In this document: piece after piece, positions 47,880 to 56,922 of the stretch
Layout of the letters: each line of letters opens with the position of its first letter
Numbering within the stretch: the first letter of the stretch is position 1
Assembly (NCBI RefSeq): GCF_002705925.1
Contig: NZ_NKRE01000001.1
Span: 3,256,962-3,320,961, forward strand
Direction: 5' to 3'
Source: Mycobacterium ostraviense
Lineage (GTDB): Bacteria > Actinomycetota > Actinomycetes > Mycobacteriales > Mycobacteriaceae
Length of the DNA: 64,000 nt
The notes under the pieces: generated by a model
Databases searched by the model: none
The model's input: only the letters and a program-made list of their open reading frames with translations
What the model was told of the DNA's origin: nothing
Program-made: the position numbers and the translations under genes

Positions 47880-48154
47880 GTCTGTCCGGTGGTGGTGGTC
47901 GTTGTGGTGTGTCCGGCGATTCGGCGTGAGCTTTCGGCCGGACTTCGCACCCTTCTCGCGCCACCCCAGTCACTCCAGCACCACGGCGCTGGTCATATGT
48001 GGTCTCCGATAGCGCTAGCGCATGTGCTATCGGATTTGGAACAGCACCATGGCGGACCGGGCGACACGGCGGCTCAACGGGTGGGGACCACGTCGGTAGG
48101 ACGGAAACCAGCTTCGGCGATGGCGCCGACGCCGACTCGCCGCGCGCCAGGTGG
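47880..48154. other. Gap between convergent glpK and padR, with a hairpin
   Basis: No coding frame is supported. TCCGATAGC (48005-48013) and GCTATCGGA (48026-48034) are perfect 9-bp complements around 12 bases that themselves contain AGCGCTAGCGC. This is the likely two-way terminator of glpK and padR, or a protein-binding site. Confidence 0.55.
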
Positions 48155-48865
48155 TCAGTCCTCGCCGAGAATGCCGTAGATCTCGCGACGCGCGTTGTTG
48201 AGGATGTCGACGATGCGTTGCTGCTGCTCGGCGCCGGCGGCATGCGCTGCTTGCATGACCGCGCCGATCAGCTGGCCCATGGCCCGGCGCAATTCGAGGT
48301 GTCCGGGCGCGACGCCGTCGGCGATCTCCTCCCAAGGCGGGGTGTCGATCTTCTCGGCGACCGCCCGGCCCTCGTCGGTCAGCTCGAAGAGCTTCTTGCT
48401 GCCGTCGGACGCGCCGGCGGTGATCAGGCCCTCGTCGTCGAGTAGCTGCAAGGTCGGGTACACCGAGCCGGGGCTGGGACGCCACAGGTCATTGCTGCGC
48501 TCGGCGATCTGCTGGATCATCTCGTAGCCGTGCATCGGCCGCTCGCTCAGCAGCACCAGGATGGCGGCCCGGATGTCGCCGCGGCGGCCACGGCCGCGTC
48601 CGCCGCGGCGCCAACCGCCGCGCGGGCCGCCGGGGCCGAAGCCGAAACCGAACCCGGGGCCGAAACCGGGGCCGAACCCCAGCGGTCCGTCGTGGTCACC
48701 GGCGTGGTCGCGCAGGTTTGCGAAGAATTCACGTCGGGCCTGACGCCTGGCGCTGTGTAGCGCGCGCCGTTGTGCGGGCGGCAGGCCCAGGGCGGGGCCG
48801 GGGCCGAAGCCGAACCCCGGCCGAGCGCCGAATGGCCCGCCGGGCGCGGTGAAGAGGTTGTCCAT
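48155..48865 (-). CDS. PadR-family transcriptional regulator
   Basis: A 236-residue repressor with an unusual Gly/Phe/Pro-rich N-terminal third (GARPGFGFGPGPALG and GFGPGFGPGFGFGFGPGG). The PadR winged helix follows: RAAILVLLSERPMHGYEMIQQIAERS, WRPSPGSVYPTLQLLDDEGLITAG. A C-terminal dimerisation helix pair completes it. Start ATG 48865 after AAGGAACAG. It probably binds the ACGATATATCGT palindrome 57 bases upstream and controls itself and perhaps the divergent membrane gene. Confidence 0.9.
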   Translation of the reverse strand: MDNLFTAPGGPFGARPGFGFGPGPALGLPPAQRRALHSARRQARREFFANLRDHAGDHDGPLGFGPGFGPGFGFGFGPGGPRGGWRRGGRGRGRRGDIRAAILVLLSERPMHGYEMIQQIAERSNDLWRPSPGSVYPTLQLLDDEGLITAGASDGSKKLFELTDEGRAVAEKIDTPPWEEIADGVAPGHLELRRAMGQLIGAVMQAAHAAGAEQQQRIVDILNNARREIYGILGED

Positions 48866-48921
48866 GTTCTGTTCCTTACGTGTCTCAGAATACTGGCGCT
48901 GAAAGCTGCGCCGATGCATCA

Positions 48922-48933
48922 ACGATATATCGT
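48922..48933. promoter_or_regulatory. Perfect palindrome ACGATATATCGT, probable PadR operator
   Basis: A 12-bp perfect palindrome in the divergent promoter region between padR and the small membrane gene. It is AT-rich against a GC-rich background, as expected for a promoter operator. Confidence 0.6.
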
Positions 48934-49000
48934 GACAGAACGCGATGCAACGGCGAACTTTTGGTTTGCGGTTGTTATTGCCCGGGTAGCCACTGAGGTC

Positions 49001-49372
49001 ATGGACGGCAGAAATCGCCTGACGGAGACGCGTCCCAGTGGCGTGGCCGCTCCGACGCGGGGCAGCGGGCAGGCCCGCCTATGGGTTACCTGGGTGCTCG
49101 CCCTGCTGACCGTGCCGGGTGCCGCGATCGTGATGTTGTTCGCTCTCGGCGCGGTGATGAGCACCGATGCCTGCAGCGAAAGCCGCTGCCCCAACCTGGG
49201 CGCCGGGATCGACTTCGGTGTCTTGTTCTACGGCGCGCCGGTGGTGGCCCTGTTGGTCATCGTCGTCTCGGTGTTCACCGCCAAGCTCCGGTTCGGCATA
49301 GCGGTTCCGCTGGTCGGTCTGGCGCTATTGGTCGCCGACGTCGCCGTCTTGGCCGCGACGGTCGCGCGGTAG
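49001..49372 (+). CDS. Small three-helix membrane protein
   Basis: A 123-residue protein with hydrophobic helices WVTWVLALLTVPGAAIVMLFALGAV, GVLFYGAPVVALLVIVVSVF and FGIAVPLVGLALLVADVAVLAA. A short loop between the first two carries two cysteines (STDACSESRCPNLG). The start ATG 49001 (MDGRNRLTE) is the last before the first helix. No function is known. It is divergent from padR and ends base-to-base against the stop of the RDD gene. Confidence 0.7.
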   Translation: MDGRNRLTETRPSGVAAPTRGSGQARLWVTWVLALLTVPGAAIVMLFALGAVMSTDACSESRCPNLGAGIDFGVLFYGAPVVALLVIVVSVFTAKLRFGIAVPLVGLALLVADVAVLAATVAR

Positions 49373-50341
49373 CTAGCTCGGCGGCGAGAAGCCGCCGGGC
49401 GGCGAAGTCTGCGGCGGTGGGTCGGGCTCCGGCCACGGAATCGCCTGCGGCGACGGGTACATCGGTGGCTGGGCGGGCGGTGGCTGGGCGGGCCATGCCG
49501 CCGCGGGCGGGTACATCGGTGGCTGGGCGGGCCATGCCGTCGCGGGCGGCCACCCCTGCGGCCCCGTCGGTGGCGGCCCCATCGGCCAGGCCTGTCGCAT
49601 AGCCGGACGCAGCCGTGCCAACTCGCGGCGGTGCCGCTCGGCAAGCACCGCGGCCAGCGCCAGCTGCGGCGGAACGCCCGGCGGGGGCGGCGGGGCGACC
49701 CGGGAAAACACATCGGCGGCAATCCGGTACGCCATCTGCTCACGCAACCGGGGATACAATTGCGGTGCCCGGGAAAGGAATTGGCGCGCGACTTCGGCCT
49801 GGCCGGCGGTCAGCCCGGACAGCTGCAGCGACGACGCCCACCACGCCAGCGACGGCGGCATGGCCGGCGGCGGCCCCAGGCGCGGAGCGCGCTCGCTGAC
49901 GACGATGGTGCCGGCGAACATGTCGCCCACGCGTTTACCTTTTGGCGACACCATGCTGCAGATCACGGCCGGGCTGCCCATCAGCATCCAGATCTCCACC
50001 ACCGAGGCCAGCGCGCGAAACAGCGCCTGGCGAAAGCGTTCCGGGCCCCCGTCGTCGGATACCACCCGCAGACCCATCACGATCTTGCCCACCGACCGGC
50101 CCCGGGTCGCGGTCTCGATGGCCACCGGGTAGCCGACGAACGCCAGCACCGTGAACATGATCAGGAACGCAATGGTCAACGCCTCGTCCAGCTGACTCAA
50201 CGCGGCCGCCCACAGCATCAGCCCGAGCAGGTAGCCGATGAAGATCACCGTCATGTCGATGATCGCGCTCACCGCACGCACCGGCAGCTGGGCGATCTGT
50301 ACATCGAGCACCACGGCGTCCCCGGTCACCACCTCCGACAT
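49373..50341 (-). CDS. RDD-family membrane protein with Pro-rich tail
   Basis: A 322-residue protein. The RDD domain is at the N-terminus: MSEVVTGDAVVLDVQIAQLPVRAVSAIIDMTV with its conserved Arg and Asp, TRGRSVGKIVMGLRVV, and RVGDMFAGTIVV, with about three to four membrane helices. A cytoplasmic helical stretch and a Pro/Ala/Trp/Tyr-rich tail (QPPMYPPAAAWPAQPP) follow. It is divergent from the SpoIIM-like gene, and the two are neighbours in other actinobacteria. Start ATG 50341. Matches Rv3695. Confidence 0.85.
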   Translation of the reverse strand: MSEVVTGDAVVLDVQIAQLPVRAVSAIIDMTVIFIGYLLGLMLWAAALSQLDEALTIAFLIMFTVLAFVGYPVAIETATRGRSVGKIVMGLRVVSDDGGPERFRQALFRALASVVEIWMLMGSPAVICSMVSPKGKRVGDMFAGTIVVSERAPRLGPPPAMPPSLAWWASSLQLSGLTAGQAEVARQFLSRAPQLYPRLREQMAYRIAADVFSRVAPPPPPGVPPQLALAAVLAERHRRELARLRPAMRQAWPMGPPPTGPQGWPPATAWPAQPPMYPPAAAWPAQPPPAQPPMYPSPQAIPWPEPDPPPQTSPPGGFSPPS

Positions 50342-50404
50342 ACCCCGGAACGCTACAGGTTTGCGGACGGCTGCCTGCCGCACTCGGTTGGGTACGCTGC
50401 GCAG

Positions 50405-51397
50405 GTGGACGTCGACGCGTTCTTGCTGACCCACCGCGGCACCTGGGATCGCCTCGACCAGTTGGTCAAAAAGCGTCGCTCACTGACCGGTGCCGAGATC
50501 GACGAGCTCGTCGAGCTCTACCAGCGTGTGTCCACGCACCTGTCGATGCTGCGGTCGGTGTCGTCGGATTCGTTGCTGATCGGCCGGTTGTCGAGCCTGG
50601 TCGCCCGCGCGCGGGCCGCGGTCACCGGCGCGCACGCGCCGCTGACCAGTACCTTCGTCCGGTTCTGGACGGTGTCGTTCCCGGTCGTCGCCTACCGCGC
50701 CGGGCGTTGGTGGTTGGCTACGGCGCTGGCGTTCTTCGCCGTCGTGGTGCTCATCGCGTTCTGGGTGGCCGGCAGTCCGGAGGTGCAGTCGGTCATCGGA
50801 ACTCCCACCGAGATCAACGAATTGGTCAACCACGACGTCGAGTCGTATTACAGCGAGCACCCGGCAACGTCGTTCGCGCTGCAGGTCTGGGTGAACAATT
50901 CCTGGGTGGCGGCCAAGTGCATCGCGATGTCGGTCGTGCTGGGCCTGCCGATACCGCTGGTGCTTTTCCAGAACGCGGCCAACGTCGGAGTGATCGCCGG
51001 TTTGATGTTCCAGGCCGGCAGGGGCGGCCTGCTGCTGGGCCTGCTGATTCCGCACGGGCTGCTCGAGCTGACGGCGGTGTTCCTGGCCGCGGCAACCGGG
51101 ATGCGGCTGGGGTGGTCGGTGATCGCGCCCGGTGACCGGCCGCGCGGACAAGTGCTGGCCGAGCAGGGCCGCGGCGTGGTGTCGGTGGCCGTGGGCCTGG
51201 TCGGGGTGCTGCTGGTGTCCGGGCTGATCGAAGCGATGGTGACGCCGTCGCCGTTGCCGACCTTCGTCCGGATCGCCATCGGCCTTCTTGCCGAGGCCGC
51301 GTTCGTGTTCTACATCGTTTACTTCGGCCGTCGCGCCGCCAAGGCCGGGGAGACCGGCGACATCGAGGACGCTCCCGACGTGGTGCCCACCGGCTGA
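50405..51397 (+). CDS. SpoIIM/DUF95-like integral membrane protein
   Basis: A 330-residue protein starting VDVDAFLLTHRGTWDRLDQLVKKRRSL (GTG 50405), a soluble helical lead found before SpoIIM-like domains. Five to six membrane helices follow (LATALAFFAVVVLIAFWVAG, CIAMSVVLGLPIPLVLF, GLLLGLLIPHGLLELTAVFLAAA). Such genes regularly pair with RDD and MoxR/DUF58 genes and are thought to shape or guard the membrane. The mechanism is unknown. Matches Rv3694c. It converges on the DUF58 gene. Confidence 0.8.
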   Translation: MDVDAFLLTHRGTWDRLDQLVKKRRSLTGAEIDELVELYQRVSTHLSMLRSVSSDSLLIGRLSSLVARARAAVTGAHAPLTSTFVRFWTVSFPVVAYRAGRWWLATALAFFAVVVLIAFWVAGSPEVQSVIGTPTEINELVNHDVESYYSEHPATSFALQVWVNNSWVAAKCIAMSVVLGLPIPLVLFQNAANVGVIAGLMFQAGRGGLLLGLLIPHGLLELTAVFLAAATGMRLGWSVIAPGDRPRGQVLAEQGRGVVSVAVGLVGVLLVSGLIEAMVTPSPLPTFVRIAIGLLAEAAFVFYIVYFGRRAAKAGETGDIEDAPDVVPTG

Positions 51398-51413
51398 CGC
51401 GGGCCGCCGGAAT

Positions 51414-52736
51414 CTACAGCCGGCCGGTCGCTTTCATCGCGAGATAACGATCCGCCAGGGCCGGCGCAAGCTCCGTCGGCGGCGCGTCGACGACGTCCAC
51501 TCCGCTGCGGCGCAGTCGCGACGCGATCGCCCGACGGTCGTTGCGGGCGCGTTCTGCTGCGGCCGCGTCGTAGACCGCTGCCGCGTCGGAACGCCCGATG
51601 GCCAGTTCATCGACGCGCGGGTCGGCGACTGCGGCCACCACCACATGATGTTTGGCCGACAGCTGCGGCAGCACCGGTAGCAGACCCTCGTCCAGGGCGG
51701 TGGCGTTGAGGTCGGTCAGCAGCACCACCAGCGACCGGCGCCGGGTCCGCCGCAGAATCGCGGAAATCATTGCCCGCCAATCTGATTCGACGAGCGCCGG
51801 TTGCAGCGGCGCCATCGCGTCGACCAGTTGGGCCAGCAGTTCGGTGCGGGACGCGCCGAAAACCGCCGCCCGGCTGACCCGATCGTGAGCCAGGAAGTCG
51901 ACGTGGTCGCCGGCCCGCGACGCCAGCGCCGCCAACAGCAGCGCGGCATCCATCGACCAGTCCAGCCGGGGCCATCCGGCGGGATCGGCGGCCGTCGGGT
52001 CAACACCGACCCGCCCCGCCGCCATCCGCCCGGTGTCGAGCACCAGCACCACCCGCCGGTCCCGCTCGGGCCGCCAGGTGCGCACCATCACGTCGGCGCG
52101 ACGTGCCGTCGCGCGCCAGTCGATCGAGCGGACGTCGTCGCCGACGACATATTCGCGCAGCGAATCGAATTCGGTGCCTTGCCCGCGGATCAGCGTCGGC
52201 AACAACCCGTCGATCTCGCGCAGTTTGGCCAGCCGCGACGGCAGGTGCTTGCGCGACAGAAACGGCGGTAGCACCCGGACCGTGCCGGGCACCGGCTGCG
52301 AACTCTGCCGGCCCGCCAAGCCCAGCGGTCCGAGTGATCTGGCGGTGACAGCGGCCGCACGCTGGTCGCCGCGGCGAACCGGCCGCAGCTGGGTCGTCAG
52401 CTGCTGGCGCTCACCGCCGCCGACGTTGACCCGGTGGCTGCGCGGTTCGCCGCGGGCGCTGGGCGGCCAGGCGTCGCGGATCTGGCCGCGGAACCGGCGC
52501 CGGCCCTCGTTGTGGATGGACAGGCCAGCGTCCGCGGGCTGGCCCAGCCGGATCGAGCTGTCCGGGGAACGGGTGAAGCGCAACTTGCGGGTGCTGGCAG
52601 CCGCCACGATGTCGATGACCACCGCCGTCATCAGCAGCGCCAGCAAAGTGACGAAAGCCCTTGCCGGCCAAGGGGCCAACGCGATCGGCAGGACGCAGAT
52701 CAGCGCCAGCAGGCCGGTTCGTCCGGTCAGGATCAC
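51414..52736 (-). CDS. DUF58-domain protein
   Basis: A 440-residue membrane-anchored protein. Two N-terminal helices (GLLALICVLPIALAPW, FVTLLALLMTAVVIDIVAAAS) precede a beta domain. The DUF58 signature is EFDSLREYVVGDDVRSIDWRATAR. A von-Willebrand-A-like part with VVLVLDTGRMAAG and LVVLLTDLNA follows. Its GTG start shares one base with the moxR TAG stop, so it is translated with the MoxR ATPase that it probably works with. Matches Rv3693. Confidence 0.85.
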   Translation of the reverse strand: MILTGRTGLLALICVLPIALAPWPARAFVTLLALLMTAVVIDIVAAASTRKLRFTRSPDSSIRLGQPADAGLSIHNEGRRRFRGQIRDAWPPSARGEPRSHRVNVGGGERQQLTTQLRPVRRGDQRAAAVTARSLGPLGLAGRQSSQPVPGTVRVLPPFLSRKHLPSRLAKLREIDGLLPTLIRGQGTEFDSLREYVVGDDVRSIDWRATARRADVMVRTWRPERDRRVVLVLDTGRMAAGRVGVDPTAADPAGWPRLDWSMDAALLLAALASRAGDHVDFLAHDRVSRAAVFGASRTELLAQLVDAMAPLQPALVESDWRAMISAILRRTRRRSLVVLLTDLNATALDEGLLPVLPQLSAKHHVVVAAVADPRVDELAIGRSDAAAVYDAAAAERARNDRRAIASRLRRSGVDVVDAPPTELAPALADRYLAMKATGRL

Positions 52737-53713
52737 TAGCGGGGCACCGGAACCGAGGCCAGTATCCCGTCCAGCACGCCGTCGGGCGTGGCCCCTTCGA
52801 GCTCGGCTTCCGGACGCAACATGATCCGGTGCCGCAGCGTGGGCCGGGCCATGGCCTTGACGTCGTCGGGAGTGACGTAGTTGCGCCCCGACAACCAGGC
52901 CCACGACCGGGCGGTGCCCAGCAGCGCCGTCGCCCCGCGCGGCGACACCCCCAGTTGCAGCGCGGGGGAGGAGCGGGTGGCCCCGACGATGTCGACGATG
53001 TAGCCCAGGACCTCGTCGGCGATCAGCACCTGACGAACCGCTTCCCGCCCGGCGGCCAGCTCGGCCGCCCCGGCCACCGGCCTGATCGCGGACAGATCGC
53101 GCGGGTCGAAACCGTGCGCGTGCCGGCCCAGGATGGCGATCTCGGCGTCGCGGGCCGGCAGCGTGACGTTGAGTTTCATCAGGAAACGGTCGAGCTGGGC
53201 CTCGGGCAGCTGATAGGTGCCTTCGTATTCGATCGGGTTCTGGGTGGCCGCGACGATGAACGGGTCCGGCAGCAGTTTGGCCTGGCCTTCCACGCTGACC
53301 TGACGCTCTTCCATGGCCTCGAGCAGCGCGGCCTGTGTTTTGGGTGGCGTGCGGTTGATCTCGTCGGCGAGCAGCAGGTTGGTGAACACCGGGCCCGGCC
53401 GGAAGGTGAATTCGGCGCTGTGCGAGTCGTAGACCAGCGAACCGGTGACGTCGCCGGGCATCAGGTCGGGGGTGAACTGCACCCGCTTGAACTCCAGCTG
53501 CAGCGCGGCGGCCATGGCCCGGACCATCAACGTCTTCGCCACTCCCGGAACGCCTTCCAGTAGCACGTGGCCGCGGCACAGCAGCGCGATCACCAGGCCG
53601 CTGATCACGCCGTCCTGTCCGACGACGGCCTTGCCGATCTCGGCGCGTAACCCCAGCAATGCTTCGCGTGCCGAGTCCGCGGGCGCGGATTGGGTGGGAG
53701 CGGATTGTGTCAC
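52736..53713 (-). CDS. moxR: MoxR-family AAA+ ATPase
   Basis: A 325-residue chaperone-like ATPase. Walker A is HVLLEGVPGVAKTLMVRAMA, Walker B LLLADEINRTPPKTQAALLEAMEE, sensor 1 PFIVAATQNPIEYEGTYQLPEAQLDRF, and the lid ends with RNYVTPDDVKAMARPTLRHRI. MoxR proteins help mature partner proteins, usually with DUF58/VWA partners such as the one encoded next. The GTG start (53713) overlaps the DUF4350 stop by four bases. Confidence 0.9.
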   Translation of the reverse strand: MTQSAPTQSAPADSAREALLGLRAEIGKAVVGQDGVISGLVIALLCRGHVLLEGVPGVAKTLMVRAMAAALQLEFKRVQFTPDLMPGDVTGSLVYDSHSAEFTFRPGPVFTNLLLADEINRTPPKTQAALLEAMEERQVSVEGQAKLLPDPFIVAATQNPIEYEGTYQLPEAQLDRFLMKLNVTLPARDAEIAILGRHAHGFDPRDLSAIRPVAGAAELAAGREAVRQVLIADEVLGYIVDIVGATRSSPALQLGVSPRGATALLGTARSWAWLSGRNYVTPDDVKAMARPTLRHRIMLRPEAELEGATPDGVLDGILASVPVPR

Positions 53714-54834
53714 GAGTGGGTGACCTGCCTTTCGATGTCGTCGAGCGCGCGGGCGAGGTGTAGTAGGTCCTGGTCGGTGGCCGGTGGCGGACCGTACAGG
53801 TGGTATCGAACGAACTCCGGGTCGGCCCCGCTGCGCCGGGCCACGGTCATCACCACCGCCGGCGGGTCGGTGCCCGGGCCGATACCCAGCCTCGGCAGCA
53901 GTCGTTGCAGCGTGGCGGTGCGCAGCGCCTCGGCGGCGCGATCGCGGGCTCGCCGGGACCGGTACAGCCGGCCGCGGCCCTCGACCGTCTCCGAGGCGCG
54001 GACCACCACGGGCATCTCCTCGGCCACCAGCGGGCCCAGCCGGCGGCCCTTCCAGAGCGCCACCAGCAGGACCACCAGCCACAGCTGCCAGACGATCCAC
54101 GTCACGTTTGTCGGGATCAGGTCGGACAGCGAACCGGGCTCCGACGTCTGGCCCTCGACGCGGTGCGGCGCGTACCAGACCAGCCGCGGCCGGTCACCCG
54201 CGAGGTTCATCGCCAGCGCGGCGTTGCCCTCTTCGAGCAGGCCGCCGTTGGTCATGAAGTCGCTACTGCCGACCACCGTGACGGTTCGCCCGGCATCGCG
54301 ATAGCGGACCAATGCGCCGCCGTAACAGCTGACCACCTCCAGGTCGTCCCTGGGCTGGTAGGCATCGCTGGGCCCAAAATGCACTTTTCCGGCCCGATTG
54401 GCTTCGCGCAGCGGGCATTTCGGCTGGGACGCGAATTGTTCGGCGGCCGTGATGCGCAGCTTCGGGGTGAGCGCTCTGCGGGCTCGCGCGGTGGGCTCCA
54501 CCAGGAGCAGGTCACCGGGGGTTTGTGCCAGCCGCTGCAGTAGTGCGCTGTCGGTCAGGTATTGGGTCTGGGCCACCAGCAGCAGCGAGTCGGCGCGGGC
54601 CGAGCGTTCGACGTCGGCGACGGTGTTGGCGACGACGACCTCGACGCCGCCGTCGCGCAGCAACGTCACCAGCGCATGGGCGCCGGAGGAGTTGGTGGCC
54701 GCGGGATCCATCATGCCGCCGGGCCGCGGCGCGGTCAGGTAGGTGCCGACGGCGGCGACGAGGACGATCGCGGCCAGCGCGAGCACGATGCCGCGCCACG
54801 GGCGCCGTCGTCGGGTGATACCCGGTGCCGGCAT
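53710..54834 (-). CDS. DUF4350-domain membrane protein
   Basis: A 374-residue protein with an N-terminal helix (GIVLALAAIVLVAAVGTYL) and a DUF4350 extracytoplasmic domain (NSSGAHALVTLLRDGGVEVVVANTVADVE). A second helix (TWIVWQLWLVVLLVALW) and a cytoplasmic Arg-rich tail follow. It is the standard companion of MoxR/DUF58/DUF4129 operons in actinobacteria. Start ATG 54834 overlaps the previous stop by one base; a GTG at 54837 is possible. Matches Rv3691. Confidence 0.85.
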   Translation of the reverse strand: MPAPGITRRRRPWRGIVLALAAIVLVAAVGTYLTAPRPGGMMDPAATNSSGAHALVTLLRDGGVEVVVANTVADVERSARADSLLLVAQTQYLTDSALLQRLAQTPGDLLLVEPTARARRALTPKLRITAAEQFASQPKCPLREANRAGKVHFGPSDAYQPRDDLEVVSCYGGALVRYRDAGRTVTVVGSSDFMTNGGLLEEGNAALAMNLAGDRPRLVWYAPHRVEGQTSEPGSLSDLIPTNVTWIVWQLWLVVLLVALWKGRRLGPLVAEEMPVVVRASETVEGRGRLYRSRRARDRAAEALRTATLQRLLPRLGIGPGTDPPAVVMTVARRSGADPEFVRYHLYGPPPATDQDLLHLARALDDIERQVTHS

Positions 54835-55484
54835 CACCGGACCTGCGCCCAGGAATCGGGTGTGGCGGGGCGTTCCACCGCCGACGAGGCATGAGCACGT
54901 GATCGCAAGTGGTCGTCGAGGTCCGCGATCAGCTGGTAGGAATCTGGAGTTCCGGGCCGCTCGCCATAGGTGACGTCGTTGAAAGCCGTTGCGGCCCTGG
55001 ACAATTCGCCTATCAGATGCGGCAGGGCCGCGCCCGCGTCGGTGGCCAGCTCGTTGGCGGTGCGTCCGGGGGCCGGGTTCAGCACCCCGTTCTCTTCCAG
55101 CTCGCGCGCGACCGCGCGCAGTCGGTGCCGGATGGCTGCGGCCCAATTACCTTGGGCCGCAAACGCTTCAGCCGTGGCTCTATGCTGGGCCGCGGTGAGT
55201 TGGCCGGCTTCGAACAGTTGGTAATCACCGCCGCGGTGGGTGCGCATGGTGCGTCGGGCGATGTGGACGGCGACGATCACCGCGATCACCGCCAGGATGA
55301 ACACCACCGTCAGGGTGAACCAGCCACCGGATACCGAAGCGCCCTTCTCCAGCAGCCGGTACAACTGCTCGTTGAGCCAGTCGCTGAAAGCCGTCGACAG
55401 CGATGGCTTGGGGTAGATCGGTTTGTCGAGCTCATGCTGCGCTGCCTGGTGGGCGGCATCGCGGTCGATGTCGATGGAAGGCAT
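54834..55484 (-). CDS. DUF4129-domain membrane protein
   Basis: A 216-residue protein with an acidic N-terminal tail outside the membrane (MPSIDIDRDAAHQAAQHEL), one membrane helix (FTLTVVFILAVIAVIVAVHIA), and a cytoplasmic helical DUF4129-type domain (AAIRHRLRAVARELEENGVLNPAPGRTANELA). It is joined to the DUF4350 gene by TGATG overlap. Role unknown beyond the shared MoxR module. Matches Rv3690. Confidence 0.85.
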   Translation of the reverse strand: MPSIDIDRDAAHQAAQHELDKPIYPKPSLSTAFSDWLNEQLYRLLEKGASVSGGWFTLTVVFILAVIAVIVAVHIARRTMRTHRGGDYQLFEAGQLTAAQHRATAEAFAAQGNWAAAIRHRLRAVARELEENGVLNPAPGRTANELATDAGAALPHLIGELSRAATAFNDVTYGERPGTPDSYQLIADLDDHLRSRAHASSAVERPATPDSWAQVR

Positions 55485-55508
55485 CGTCAGTCAGTCCCCA
55501 CCAGTCGA

Positions 55509-56786
55509 TTAGTAAGGCCGGGTGAGCCACAGATTGTCGGTGGACTCCACCGCGGCGGGCCCACCGGCGGCACCGGTCTGCAGCACCAGATCGAAGGCTT
55601 CGGCGCGCATGCGGCGATCGGTGTAGAGCAGCACGACAACACCGGCGGTGAACGGTGCGGTGATGATCTGGCTGATCGCTGAGCCGACCGCCGACAGCGT
55701 CGTACCGACGAGCAGCATAGGGATGGATCCGCCCGACGCGGTAACGCCCAATAAGATCTGGCTCGCGATGCTGAAGGGCGCCGCGACCGCACCGCCGACC
55801 AGGCCCACCACCAGCGCCGTCAGCAACCGGATACCCAGAACCCGCCAGAACCCGCCGCGGACCAGCCGGAACGACCTGGTGACCGCGTCGACCAGCGGCA
55901 GTCGCTCCAGCACGATCAGCACCGGCGCGAACATCAGCATGGTGTACAGATAGCCCAGCAGCAACCCGACCAGCAGCAGTAGCGGGATGCCCAGCAGGAC
56001 CGCCACCGCACCGTTGGCCACGGCCGCGACCCCGACCAGGATCACCACCACCAACCCCGCGAGCGCCACCATCCCGGCGGCTTCCAGCAAGGCCAGCCCG
56101 ATCAGCGCCAGCACGCGCCCCCGGACCCTGGCCCACGCCTCGCCGATCGTGATGGGAGACCCGAACACCGCGCGCCCGACGACGACGGTGAGGATTCCGC
56201 TCAGCAGCATGCCGCCCAGCCAGGTGACCAGACCACTGGCCGCCACCGAACCCATCCAGGCGCCGAAGACGCCCAGACTCAGCTCGGTCGACGGCTGGGT
56301 TTTCAGCTGGTTGAGGGCCGCCAACGGTCCGATCGTGGCGATCAGCGTGACGACCTGCATGATCACCACGACGACGGCGGTCAGACCCAGCGTCGCCTTC
56401 GGGTTGGTGCGGATGTAGCCGACCGCGCCGTTGTAGATATCGCTCAAGGTCAACGGCCGCAGCGGGATGATTCCGGGTTTTACCGCCCCGGGAATCAGCG
56501 GCGGGCCGTAACCCGGTGGCGGCGCACCGTAACCCGGCGGCGGGGGGCCATATCCGGGCGGAGCGCCGTAGCCGGGGGGCGGGGGACCGTAACTCGGCGG
56601 CATGCCGTAGGCAGGTGGCACTCCGTAACCGGGCGGCGGGCCGTATCCGGGCGGTGGGGCGCCGTAGCCCGGCGGCTGCGACGATGGCGGCGGATAGCCG
56701 GCGCCCAATGGTGGGTACCCGGCCGGTACGTACCCGGGGGTCTCGGCCGGCGGGTCCACCGGATAACTCGGCGGCAGCGTACTCAC
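55509..56786 (-). CDS. Pro/Gly/Tyr-rich multi-pass membrane protein
   Basis: A 425-residue protein. The first 110 residues are a low-complexity tail of PPGYG repeats (coded at about 56480-56770). Six or so membrane helices follow, with the pattern of the GDPD-membrane/DUF7544-like group (TLSDIYNGAVGYIRTNPKATLGL, PLVDAVTRSFRLVRGGFWRVLGIRLL). It is the first gene of the MoxR operon, 24 bases before DUF4129. The GTG start at 56786 is immediately preceded by a 10-codon frame that ends in GTGA, so the true start or frame is uncertain. Matches Rv3689. Confidence 0.75.
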   Translation of the reverse strand: MSTLPPSYPVDPPAETPGYVPAGYPPLGAGYPPPSSQPPGYGAPPPGYGPPPGYGVPPAYGMPPSYGPPPPGYGAPPGYGPPPPGYGAPPPGYGPPLIPGAVKPGIIPLRPLTLSDIYNGAVGYIRTNPKATLGLTAVVVVIMQVVTLIATIGPLAALNQLKTQPSTELSLGVFGAWMGSVAASGLVTWLGGMLLSGILTVVVGRAVFGSPITIGEAWARVRGRVLALIGLALLEAAGMVALAGLVVVILVGVAAVANGAVAVLLGIPLLLLVGLLLGYLYTMLMFAPVLIVLERLPLVDAVTRSFRLVRGGFWRVLGIRLLTALVVGLVGGAVAAPFSIASQILLGVTASGGSIPMLLVGTTLSAVGSAISQIITAPFTAGVVVLLYTDRRMRAEAFDLVLQTGAAGGPAAVESTDNLWLTRPY

Positions 56787-56815
56787 CGGATGTGGCGGCT
56801 GTCGTCGTTGGTCAT
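56783..56815 (-). other. Ten-codon upstream frame coupled to the membrane gene
   Basis: ATG 56815 to TGA 56783 reads MTNDDSRHIR. Its stop overlaps the GTG start of the following gene (GTGA). It could be a short leader peptide. It could equally be the true N-terminus, cut from the rest by a one-base loss. I cannot decide from sequence alone. Confidence 0.35.
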
Positions 56816-56922
56816 GGGCTCCATCCTGTCGGCGGTCGGCGCATTTCTCAATGCAGGTACGACTTCCGGTCTTGGTGTCGGCTTCGGCAACCTCCGAAAG
56901 CAACGCGCGTAGCGTCTCTGCC

